DNA from: Scatosoma sp045655705
GTDB taxonomy: Bacteria; Bacillota; Clostridia; Christensenellales; Borkfalkiaceae
Assembly (NCBI GenBank): GCA_045655705.1
Contig: JAZOPU010000057.1
Span: 1-11,162, forward strand
Reading direction: 5' to 3'
DNA length: 11,162 bases
The position numbers were made by a program, and so were the translations under genes. The notes under the pieces are model-generated. The model was given only the letters and a program-made list of their open reading frames with translations. It searched no databases and was not told where the DNA came from. How positions within the stretch are numbered: the stretch's first letter is position 1; every line of letters begins with the position of its first letter. This document shows positions 1 through 6,112 of the stretch, one piece after another.

Positions 1-242
1 AAGTCGGATTCGCAGTTAAGTTCTACGAGCACGCCTTTCTTGCCGTCGATATAGCAAGAAACGATACCTTCCGCCGCGATACGCGAAGCTTTCTTGTCCG
101 CTTTCGCAATACCTCTTTCTCTCAAAAGTTCCGCTGCTTTGGTCATATCGCCGTCAGCGTCCGTCAATGCTTTTTTACAGTCCATAACGCCTGCGCCCGT
201 CTTTTCGCGGAGCGCCATTACGTCTTTTGCGCTAAATGCCAT
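1..242 (-). CDS. tsf: Translation elongation factor Ts, N-terminal part (cut by window edge)
   Basis: EF-Ts is the cytoplasmic guanine-nucleotide exchange factor that recycles EF-Tu-GDP. Eighty complete codons are visible before the window ends. The first ~50 residues match the N-terminal UBA-like helical domain, including LREKTGAGVMDCKKAL near residues 10-25 and a KADKKASRIAAEG stretch. The visible part ends in ELNCESD, the start of the family's conserved TDFVA motif, with Ser in place of the usual Thr. The ATG at 240-242 has an AAGGAG-type site about 10 nt upstream. The gene follows rpsB by 33 nt with no terminator between them, which is the standard rpsB-tsf operon, so the rpsB promoter and leader should drive both. 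The C-terminal core and coiled-coil domains lie outside the window. Confidence 0.97.
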   Translation of the reverse strand, partial: MAFSAKDVMALREKTGAGVMDCKKALTDADGDMTKAAELLRERGIAKADKKASRIAAEGIVSCYIDGKKGVLVELNCESD

Positions 243-275
243 TTTTATATTCTCCTTATTCGATAAATTTTTAAC

Positions 276-1049
276 TTACGCGTTTTCTTCCGCTGCTGCA
301 ACTACTTCTTCGATAGATTCGGGTGCAACTTCTTCCGCTGCTTCTTGCATAGCCACGAGCGCTTCTTCGCCTTGGTTTGCTTCGATAACCGCGTTTGCGA
401 TTACGGAAGAGATAAGTTTGATCGCGCGGATCGCGTCGTCATTACCGGGGATCACGTAGTCGATCTCGTCGGGATCGCAGTTGGTGTCGGTGATTGCAAC
501 GATCTTGATACCAAGCTTTTTCGCTTCTTTAATAGCGATATCTTCGCTGTGGGGGTCAACGACGAACATAACGCCGGGCATAGACTTCATGGTCTTGATA
601 CCGCCAAGGTTCGCCTGCAATTTACCCATTTCTTTTTTCAAGAGCATAACTTCTTTCTTGGGCAAAAGGTCAAAATCGCCGTTCGCTTCCATAGCTTCAA
701 GCTTTTCCAATCTTTCCACACGGCTTCTCATGGTCTTGAAGTTGGTTAAACATCCGCCAAGCCAACGGGAATTCACGTAGTATTGTCCGCATCTTTCCGC
801 TTCTTCTTTGATTGCATCTTGCGCTTGCTTTTTCGTACCAACGAAAAGAACACTCTTACCTTCTTTTACGCTTTCGCATACGAACGCATACGCTTCTTCA
901 ATCAAGTTCGCGGTAACTTGCAAGTCGATAATGTGAATATCGTTTCTTGCCGCGAAAATGTACTTTTTCATTTTGGGATTCCATTTTCTCGTTTGGTGCC
1001 CGAAATGAACGCCTGCTTCTAAGAGCTGTTTCATAGTGATAACTGCCAT
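276..1049 (-). CDS. rpsB: 30S ribosomal protein S2
   Basis: S2 is a late-assembling small-subunit protein that binds 16S rRNA near S1 and the platform. The 257-residue product has the family signatures: LLEAGVHFGHQTRKWNPKM near the N-terminus, NDIHIIDLQ, FVGTKKQAQDAI, YYVNSRWLGGCLTNF, VDPHSEDIAIKEA and ITDTNCDPDEIDYVIPGNDDA. A low-complexity, Glu/Ala-rich acidic tail covers the last ~30 residues. The start ATG at 1047-1049 lies 8 nt after a GGAGG site, and a second GGAGG lies 11 nt further upstream. The gene has its own promoter and a structured leader (separate entries) and heads the rpsB-tsf operon. In E. coli, S2 represses its own mRNA; the leader here could serve the same purpose, but that is inference. 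Confidence 0.98.
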   Translation of the reverse strand: MAVITMKQLLEAGVHFGHQTRKWNPKMKKYIFAARNDIHIIDLQVTANLIEEAYAFVCESVKEGKSVLFVGTKKQAQDAIKEEAERCGQYYVNSRWLGGCLTNFKTMRSRVERLEKLEAMEANGDFDLLPKKEVMLLKKEMGKLQANLGGIKTMKSMPGVMFVVDPHSEDIAIKEAKKLGIKIVAITDTNCDPDEIDYVIPGNDDAIRAIKLISSVIANAVIEANQGEEALVAMQEAAEEVAPESIEEVVAAAEENA

Positions 1050-1057
1050 AATTCATA

Positions 1058-1073
1058 CCTCCGTTATACCTCC
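1058..1073 (-). promoter_or_regulatory. Tandem Shine-Dalgarno sequences before rpsB
   Basis: On the minus strand two GGAGGTAT copies lie 11 nt apart, with GGAGG complements at 1058-1062 and 1069-1073. The proximal one is at normal spacing (8 nt) for the rpsB ATG. The distal one is too far from that ATG for direct use and could be a standby site or part of a fold. An ATG at 1054-1056 lies between the proximal site and the true start but is out of frame. Confidence 0.7.
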
Positions 1074-1089
1074 CCGCCTTGCGTTGGCT

Positions 1090-1133
1090 CGCGACAACGT
1101 CCGCATTGAAAGATTTTACGGACACGGATCGCG
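1090..1133 (-). promoter_or_regulatory. Structured 5' leader of rpsB mRNA (possible autoregulatory element)
   Basis: The transcript from the predicted promoter would have a leader of about 110 nt. Within it, CGCGA (1129-1133) pairs with TCGCG (1090-1094), enclosing a second helix of GTCCG (1119-1123) with CGGAC (1099-1103). The inner helix can be extended by two G-U pairs and has a 15-nt A/U-rich loop. The outer helix ends 17 nt before the distal Shine-Dalgarno sequence. Ribosomal protein operons often have such leaders for feedback by the encoded protein. I do not recognise a named RNA family, so S2 binding is inference. Confidence 0.4.
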
Positions 1134-1166
1134 CGCAATGAGCGAGTGTGAATTTTTAGCTATACT

Positions 1167-1195
1167 ATTTTAGCACAAAGGACAAGCAAATGCAA
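1167..1195 (-). promoter_or_regulatory. Predicted sigma-A promoter of rpsB-tsf (extended -10)
   Basis: On the minus strand TTGCAT (1190-1195) and TAAAAT (1167-1172) are separated by exactly 17 bp. TAAAAT matches the -10 consensus at five of six bases and is preceded by TGC, giving an extended -10. The -35 box is weak (TTG only), which is common with extended -10 promoters. Transcription would start near 1159-1161. Confidence 0.7.
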
Positions 1196-1198
1196 CCT

Positions 1199-1246
1199 AT
1201 TTTAACGCAAAATTAAGGATTTTTTTAGTTTTTTGTTATTTTTTTT
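1199..1246 (-). promoter_or_regulatory. A-tracts and AT-rich UP-like region upstream of the rpsB promoter
   Basis: Just upstream of the -35 box lies the AT-rich stretch 1199-1216. Beyond it on the minus strand are three A-runs of 8, 6 and 7 bases (1239-1246, 1229-1234, 1220-1226), with centres about 11 and 8.5 bp apart, close to helical phasing. Such sequences can bend DNA or contact the RNA polymerase alpha C-terminal domain at strong ribosomal promoters. The role here is inferred from composition and position. Confidence 0.45.
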
Positions 1247-1260
1247 CGATTTAATCAATA

Positions 1261-1289
1261 CCGCCGTTGCGCGAAACGCGCAACGGCGG
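1261..1289 (-). terminator. Perfect 13-bp GC-rich hairpin at the 3' end of the thioredoxin gene
   Basis: Bases 1261-1273 pair without mismatch with 1277-1289 around a 3-nt loop. The hairpin starts 7 nt after the thioredoxin stop codon and lies between the long operon and the rpsB promoter, the expected place for a terminator. It is not followed by a U-tract: the downstream minus-strand sequence is TATTGATTAAATCG and then A-runs. It may be an atypical terminator, a 3'-end stabiliser, or a transcription roadblock site. The plus-strand reading also lacks a U-tract. Confidence 0.5.
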
Positions 1290-1296
1290 GAAATTC

Positions 1297-1620
1297 TTAA
1301 ATATTCTCTTTTACAAAGCTTTCTAAGCGTTCCTTAGGCACAAAGCCTAAATTGTTTGCAACGGGTTGCCCGTTTTTAAACGCGATAATATTCGGAATAG
1401 ACGTAATGCCGTATTTCACCGCCGCGCTTTCGCTGTCTTCTTCGTCGATATCCATTTTCACGAACACTGCGTCGTTTTCATACTTATCCGACACGTCTTC
1501 AAAAACGGGTGCTAACATTCTGCAAGGTCCGCACCAGCTCGCCCAAAAATCGCAAAACACCGTTTTATCCGTATTTGCAATCAATTCTTCTAAACCCTGT
1601 GCGTTTACGTATTTTACCAT
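1297..1620 (-). CDS. trxA: Thioredoxin
   Basis: This is a cytoplasmic dithiol-disulfide oxidoreductase that reduces protein disulfides and is normally recharged by thioredoxin reductase. The 107-residue product is the usual thioredoxin length and one complete fold: FWASWCGPC with redox cysteines C30 and C33, the MDIDEE strand region near 56-61, the cis-proline loop TSIPN (P76), and FKNGQPV. There is no signal peptide or membrane segment. An extra Cys at 23 replaces the usual Val just before the DFWA strand. The ATG is preceded by AAGGAGG at ideal spacing, and this site directly abuts the hisS stop, leaving 12 nt between the genes. It is the last gene before the hairpin at 1261-1289. A genome may carry several thioredoxins, so whether this is the main one is uncertain. 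Confidence 0.95.
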   Translation of the reverse strand: MVKYVNAQGLEELIANTDKTVFCDFWASWCGPCRMLAPVFEDVSDKYENDAVFVKMDIDEEDSESAAVKYGITSIPNIIAFKNGQPVANNLGFVPKERLESFVKENI

Positions 1621-1632
1621 AATTTTTCCTCC

Positions 1633-2880
1633 TTATTTTTGAAAATAACTTGTCATATCGTCAAACGCGACGCTTTCGCTGTCGCCCGTTTGCATATTTT
1701 TGACGTTCGCTTGTCCTTGAACAAGCTCGTTTCCGCCAATAACCGCCACGTATTTTGCGCCGATCTTATCCGCGTATTTAAACTGCGCCTTTATCGAACG
1801 CTCCATGTGATCGATTTCCGCGCTAACGCCAACTTCTCTAAGGGCATAGGCAAGCGAAAACGCCTTTGCTCTACACTCTTCGTCCATACCCGCCAAATAC
1901 ACGGTAGGTTTAGGTTCTTCGGGGAACTTCGCACCGCAAGCTTGCATCACGATAAGCAATCGTTCTATCCCTGCCGCAAACCCGACCGCAGGGGTGGGAT
2001 TTCCGCCGAGCTGTTCAATCAAGCCGTCGTATCTACCGCCCGCGCAAACCGTGCCCTGTGCGCCGATAGAAGTGGAAACGAATTCAAACACCGTGCGCGT
2101 GTAATAGTCCAGCCCGCGTACGATACGGGGATCAATCGTATATTCCACGCCCGCATTTTGTAAATACGTTTTCACCTGCTCAAAGTGGTTTTTGCAATCT
2201 TCGCACAAATAATCGAGCATAGACGGCGCATCGGCGTTGATTTTCTTACATTCTTCTTCCTTGCAATCCAAAAGCCGCAGGGGATTTTTTTCATAACGCG
2301 ATTTGCAGTCATAACACAGTTTGTCCAAATTAGGCGCAAAAAATGCTTTAAGTGCGCGATTATATTCCGCACGACAGGTCGGACAGCCGATAGAGTTGAT
2401 ACAAAGCTTGACGGCTATCCCCAACTTTTTCAAAAGTGTGTCTGCAATTAAAATGGCTTCCGCGTCCGTTTGCGCGCCCTTTGCACCGAAAATTTCCACG
2501 CCGAATTGGTGGAACTCGCGAAGTCTGCCCGCTTGCGGTCTTTCGTAGCGGAACGCAGGGATAATATAATACATTTTCGCAGGCAAAACGCCGTTACCCA
2601 TACCGTTTTCAATAAACGAACGCACCGCGCCAGCCGTGCCTTCGGGTTTTAAGGTAATCGACCTATCGCCCTTGTCCTTGAACGTGTACATTTCTTTGGT
2701 AACGATATCCGTCGTGTCGCCCACACCGCGGTTAAAAAGCTCGGTATGCTCGAACACGGGCGTGCGGATCTCGCGCACGGCAAAAGCACTCGCCACTTCT
2801 CTCGCTACGCTCTCCACGTATTGCCATTTATAAGAATCTTGGGGCAGAACGTCTTTCGTGCCCTTGGGAATATTAATCAT
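1633..2880 (-). CDS. hisS: Histidyl-tRNA synthetase
   Basis: This class II aminoacyl-tRNA synthetase charges tRNA-His in the cytoplasm. The 415 residues contain the full set of motifs: the motif 1 region around 35-55, motif 2 as FRYERPQAGRLREFHQFG at 110-127, the HisA signature GLDYYTRT at 256-263, the HisB signature GGRYDGL at 281-287, motif 3 AVGFAAGIERL at 298-308, and a C-terminal anticodon-binding domain from about 325. Between motif 2 and HisA lies a cysteine-rich insertion with paired cysteines 166/169, 189/192, 206/211 and 226/229, which looks able to bind zinc. The ATG at 2878-2880 follows hslU by 10 nt with only a modest AGAGG site, so translation probably depends on coupling. No T-box leader is visible, as expected for an internal operon gene. 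This is a full synthetase and not HisZ, because the HisA motif and anticodon domain are intact. Confidence 0.97.
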   Translation of the reverse strand: MINIPKGTKDVLPQDSYKWQYVESVAREVASAFAVREIRTPVFEHTELFNRGVGDTTDIVTKEMYTFKDKGDRSITLKPEGTAGAVRSFIENGMGNGVLPAKMYYIIPAFRYERPQAGRLREFHQFGVEIFGAKGAQTDAEAILIADTLLKKLGIAVKLCINSIGCPTCRAEYNRALKAFFAPNLDKLCYDCKSRYEKNPLRLLDCKEEECKKINADAPSMLDYLCEDCKNHFEQVKTYLQNAGVEYTIDPRIVRGLDYYTRTVFEFVSTSIGAQGTVCAGGRYDGLIEQLGGNPTPAVGFAAGIERLLIVMQACGAKFPEEPKPTVYLAGMDEECRAKAFSLAYALREVGVSAEIDHMERSIKAQFKYADKIGAKYVAVIGGNELVQGQANVKNMQTGDSESVAFDDMTSYFQK

Positions 2881-2890
2881 AATCGCCTCT

Positions 2891-4198
2891 TTATAAAACG
2901 TATTTCTTCAAATTTCTATCGCCTGTGAGTTTTTGCAAATGCTCGTCTACGTAACGACTGTCTATATTGAGCGTGAACGTGGGATAATCCCCGCCTGCGT
3001 TGAACGAAATATCTTCAAGCAAATATTCCATAACCGTGTGCAACCGTCTTGCGCCGATATCTTCGCTCGTTGCATTCAGCTCCACCGACACTTCCGCGAT
3101 ACGCTCAATCGCGCCTTTATCAAATTGCAAATCGATATTATCCACGCTCAAAAGCTGTCCGTATTGGAAGGTGAGCGAGTTTTGCGTTTCCGTCAAAATA
3201 CGCACGAAATCTTCTTTGGTCAAGCTATTCAGTTCTACGGAAACGGGGAAACGCCCTTGCAGTTCGGGAATCAAATCTTCCACCGCCGCCACGTGGAACG
3301 CACCCGCGGCGATAAAGAGAATAAAGTCCGTTTTGATAGGTCCGTATTTGGTCACGACGGTCGAACCTTCCACGATCGGCAAAATATCCCGTTGCACGCC
3401 TTCGCGCGACACGTCCGCGCCGCCACGATTGCCCTTGCCCGCGATTTTATCAATTTCGTCGATAAACACGATACCGTCGTTTTCCGCACGGTAGATCGCT
3501 TCCGACTTGATCGCGTCTTCGTCCACGAGCTTTTCCGATTCTTCCGCAAGCGCAATTTGGAACGCTTCTTTGACAGGGAATTTGCGTTTTTTCTTCTTTT
3601 GGGGGAACATATCCCCGAAAATACTGCCAATCGAGATTGCCGCCCCGCCCGGCACAAGCTCCATAGGCTGTTGCACGTCGACAACTTCCATTTCCACGAC
3701 GAAATTATCATACGCGCCCTTACGCAAACCGTCTAAAAGATTTGCTTCAAACACTTCTTTTGCGGTGTCGCCTTTCTCGTCCTTTTTCGCTTCGGCGAGC
3801 GCACGCACCAAACGGCGTTCGGCGGCGTGGGTGGCTTTGGCTTTGACTTGCTCTTCCTTTTCCGCTTTCACAAGCCGATACGCGCACTCGGCAAGATCTC
3901 TTATCATGCCTTCTACGTCTTTACCAACGTATCCCACCTCCGTGTATTTGGTGGCTTCCACCTTGACAAAGGGTGCTTTGACAAGCTTTGCAAGACGGCG
4001 CGCAATCTCCGTTTTACCCACGCCCGTAGGACCTTTCATAATAATATTTTTGGGCGTGATTTCTTCGCGGATATTCGCGGGAAGCTGCGCTCGGCGGTAA
4101 CGGTTACGAAGTGCGATTGCCACCGCCTTTTTCGCATCGTCCTGCCCGATAATATATTTATCTAACTGATTTACGATTTGTTTGGGGGATAAATTCAT
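2891..4198 (-). CDS. hslU: HslU (ClpY) ATPase subunit of the HslUV protease
   Basis: HslU is a hexameric AAA+ unfoldase that feeds proteins into the HslV peptidase. Of 435 residues, the Walker A motif GPTGVGKT is at 56-63, the substrate-gripping pore loop GYVG at 89-92, a charged I-domain spans roughly 110-235 with KKKKRK at 201-206, and Walker B IVFIDEID is at 243-250. GAFHVAAVEDLIPELQGRFP and the sensor-2 region GARRLHTVMEYLLEDISF follow. The C-terminus NLKKYVL fits the family tail that inserts into HslV pockets. The I-domain and pore motif separate it from ClpX. The start overlaps the hslV stop as TAATG, with AAGGAGG 7 nt upstream inside hslV, so the two subunits should be translationally coupled. 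hisS follows after 10 nt. Confidence 0.98.
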   Translation of the reverse strand: MNLSPKQIVNQLDKYIIGQDDAKKAVAIALRNRYRRAQLPANIREEITPKNIIMKGPTGVGKTEIARRLAKLVKAPFVKVEATKYTEVGYVGKDVEGMIRDLAECAYRLVKAEKEEQVKAKATHAAERRLVRALAEAKKDEKGDTAKEVFEANLLDGLRKGAYDNFVVEMEVVDVQQPMELVPGGAAISIGSIFGDMFPQKKKKRKFPVKEAFQIALAEESEKLVDEDAIKSEAIYRAENDGIVFIDEIDKIAGKGNRGGADVSREGVQRDILPIVEGSTVVTKYGPIKTDFILFIAAGAFHVAAVEDLIPELQGRFPVSVELNSLTKEDFVRILTETQNSLTFQYGQLLSVDNIDLQFDKGAIERIAEVSVELNATSEDIGARRLHTVMEYLLEDISFNAGGDYPTFTLNIDSRYVDEHLQKLTGDRNLKKYVL

Positions 4199-4782
4199 TA
4201 TTTTTCCTCCTTTTTCGTGCGTTTTGTGTTCTTTTTCACCTGTTCCTGACCTACCGTTTCCAAACGGATATTATCGTTCGTGAACACGCAAATTTCCGAT
4301 GCGATTTTTAAGGCTTTTTGGGCAATCGTCGGCGCGTCAAAGTTTGTTTCTTGATAGAGTGCGCGTGCCGCCGCGAGCGCGTAATTTCCGCCGCTCCCGA
4401 TCGCGCAAACGCCTTCGTCAGGTTCAATCACTTCGCCCGTGCCCGATAAAATAAGCAGGGTATTTTCGTCGGCAGTAATCATCATTGCGTCCAACTTTCT
4501 GCCCACTTTATCATTTCTCCAAAGCTCGGCAAGCTCGACAGCCGAACGCATCAAATTACCTGAAAATTTATTCAGCATACCTTCAAACCGCTCGGTGAGC
4601 GCAAACGCGTCCGTCACCGAACCCGCAAAGCCGAGAATCACCTTGCCCCCGTAAATACGGCGCACCTTGATTGCGGTATTTTTAAAAATAACCGACTCGC
4701 CCATCGTTACCTGTCCGTCGCCCGCAATCGCGGTTACGCCGTTTTTCTTGACGGCACAAATCGTCGTTCCTCTAAACTCCAT
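4198..4782 (-). CDS. hslV: HslV (ClpQ) peptidase subunit of the HslUV protease
   Basis: HslV is the double-ring threonine peptidase of HslUV, related to proteasome beta subunits. The N-terminus MEFRGTTICAVKKNG implies removal of a five-residue propeptide to expose T6 as nucleophile, unlike E. coli where only Met is removed. Family motifs follow: AGDGQVTMG at 20-28, K39 before VRR (the active-site lysine equivalent), GFAGSVTDAF, SGTGEVIEPD, AIGSGGNYALAAARAL and ASEICVFTND. At 194 residues it exceeds the ~180 typical length because of a Lys-rich tail (QVKKNTKRTKKEEK). The codons of that tail contain the hslU ribosome binding site. The ATG has AAGGAG about 6 nt upstream, overlapping the trmFO stop. 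Bacillus subtilis ClpQ uses an N-terminal serine; this protein keeps threonine. Confidence 0.98.
   Translation of the reverse strand: MEFRGTTICAVKKNGVTAIAGDGQVTMGESVIFKNTAIKVRRIYGGKVILGFAGSVTDAFALTERFEGMLNKFSGNLMRSAVELAELWRNDKVGRKLDAMMITADENTLLILSGTGEVIEPDEGVCAIGSGGNYALAAARALYQETNFDAPTIAQKALKIASEICVFTNDNIRLETVGQEQVKKNTKRTKKEEK
4206..4212 (-). promoter_or_regulatory. hslU Shine-Dalgarno site inside the hslV 3' end
   Basis: AAGGAGG on the minus strand lies 7 nt before the hslU ATG and is read as Lys-Lys-Glu-Glu codons of the HslV tail. With the TAATG stop-start overlap it supports coupled synthesis of the two protease subunits. Confidence 0.85.
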
Positions 4783-4792
4783 AGTTTTCTCC

Positions 4793-6112
4793 TTACTTGG
4801 CTATTTCTTCTATTTCTTCTATTGCGCGGAGCGCAAGCGTTTTATAGCGTTCTTTTTTATCTTTGATACGCACGGATAACGGTTCTAATATCCCAAAATT
4901 CGCGTTCATAGGCTGAAAATCCTTATTCGGCGAAGAAATATGCGTTTGCAACGCTCCGCAAACCGTTCTATCGCTAAACGTCCGCGGTTTATTGCCCGTA
5001 ATCTCGTCAAAGATCGCAATCGCGCAAAGCAGTCCGCTCGCCGCACTTTCCACGTACCCTTCCACGCCCGTGATTTGCCCCGCGAAAAATATCCGTCTAT
5101 TATTTTTAAACGAAAAATCACGATTTAAAACAGACGGCGAATGAATATACGTATTTCTATGCATAACCCCGTAGCGCAAAAACTCCGCATTTTTGAGCGC
5201 AGGGATCATAGAAAACACCCGCTTTTGTTCGGCAAATTTCAAATTCGTTTGAAATCCAACGAGATTATACGCCGTACCCGCCTCGTTTTCTTTGCGCAGT
5301 TGCAACACCGCATACGGGCGTTTACCGTCCTCGCCAAAAAGCCCCACGGGTTTGAGCGTGCCGTAGCGCAAGGTATCCACCCCGCGGGACGCCATCACTT
5401 CAATAGGCATACACCCTTCAAATATCTCGCCCTTTTCAAACTCGTGCAGGTGCGCCCGTTCGGCTTTTAACAGCTCGTCCACAAACGAATAATATTCTTC
5501 CTTTGTGAGCGGACAATTGATATAATCGCCCGTACCCTTGCCGTATCTATCCCCCGTAAACGCACAAGCCATATCAATGCTATCGGCAGAAATAATCGGT
5601 GCGGACGCATCGAAAAAGTGCAACTCCCCGCCTGTTTTTTGCTTGATATCTTCAAACAGCTTGTCCGCCGTCAATGGGCCTGTGGCAATGATCACGTACC
5701 TGTTCCCGTCTTTTTCCACTTCGGGGATTGTTTCCACTTCTCTTTGCTCCATCGTAAGAGCTGGACAGCTTTTGAGTTTTTCCGTGATATACGCGGAAAA
5801 TTTCTCTCTATCCACCGCAAGCGCCGCACCTGCGGGTACGGCGGTGTTATCCGCCGCCTCTATCACGAGCGAAGAAAGTGTTCGCATTTCTTGCTTCAAA
5901 AGCCCGCAAGCATTGGCAAGATAGTCGTTGCTTTTCAAGGAATTGGAGCAAACGAGTTCACCGAAGTTTTCACTTTCGTGCGCGGGCGTAAATTTCTTGG
6001 GTTTCATATCCACGAGCGTGGTTTTCACCCCGCGCGAAGCAAGATAATACGCCGCTTCGCTACCTGCAAGCCCACCGCCGATTACTATTACCTGCGCATT
6101 ATACGTTGTCAT
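4793..6112 (-). CDS. trmFO: Methylenetetrahydrofolate-tRNA-(uracil-5-)-methyltransferase TrmFO
   Basis: TrmFO makes m5U54 (ribothymidine) in the T-loop of tRNAs, using 5,10-methylenetetrahydrofolate as carbon donor and FAD as reductant. The 439-residue product opens with a Rossmann FAD site, VIVIGGGLAGSEAA at 8-21. C55 in GELVCSNSLKSN and C234 in FEGCMPIEVMA correspond to the two functional cysteines known in Bacillus subtilis TrmFO (C53, C226). Other family blocks are PAGAALAVDR near 93-102, FFDASAPIISADSID, YINCPLTKEEY, DTLRYGTLKPVGL and GVEGYVESAASGL. It resembles GidA (MnmG) but is shorter and has the TrmFO cysteine motifs. The ATG at 6110-6112 lies inside the topA 3' end, a 14-nt overlap, with GAGGA 5 nt upstream. 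hslV starts 10 nt after its stop; the xerC/codV gene found here in Bacillus is absent. Confidence 0.97.
   Translation of the reverse strand: MTTYNAQVIVIGGGLAGSEAAYYLASRGVKTTLVDMKPKKFTPAHESENFGELVCSNSLKSNDYLANACGLLKQEMRTLSSLVIEAADNTAVPAGAALAVDREKFSAYITEKLKSCPALTMEQREVETIPEVEKDGNRYVIIATGPLTADKLFEDIKQKTGGELHFFDASAPIISADSIDMACAFTGDRYGKGTGDYINCPLTKEEYYSFVDELLKAERAHLHEFEKGEIFEGCMPIEVMASRGVDTLRYGTLKPVGLFGEDGKRPYAVLQLRKENEAGTAYNLVGFQTNLKFAEQKRVFSMIPALKNAEFLRYGVMHRNTYIHSPSVLNRDFSFKNNRRIFFAGQITGVEGYVESAASGLLCAIAIFDEITGNKPRTFSDRTVCGALQTHISSPNKDFQPMNANFGILEPLSVRIKDKKERYKTLALRAIEEIEEIAK

Noticed and set aside
898..1125. Minus-strand frame of 75 codons running from the rpsB leader into rpsB, out of frame
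   Set aside because: It overlaps the leader structure and the rpsB start in another frame, begins at a GTG without a ribosome binding site, and its product is not protein-like. A leader peptide cannot be excluded but is not supported.
1219..1246. Plus-strand T-runs as the U-tract of a terminator using the 1261-1289 hairpin
   Set aside because: The T-runs lie 5' of the hairpin on the plus strand, and on the minus strand they read as A-runs, so they cannot form the U-tract of either transcript.
2933..3736. A 267-codon open frame on the plus strand opposite hslU
   Set aside because: It is antisense to a well-supported HslU and its translation is rich in His, Arg and Phe, typical of shadow frames.
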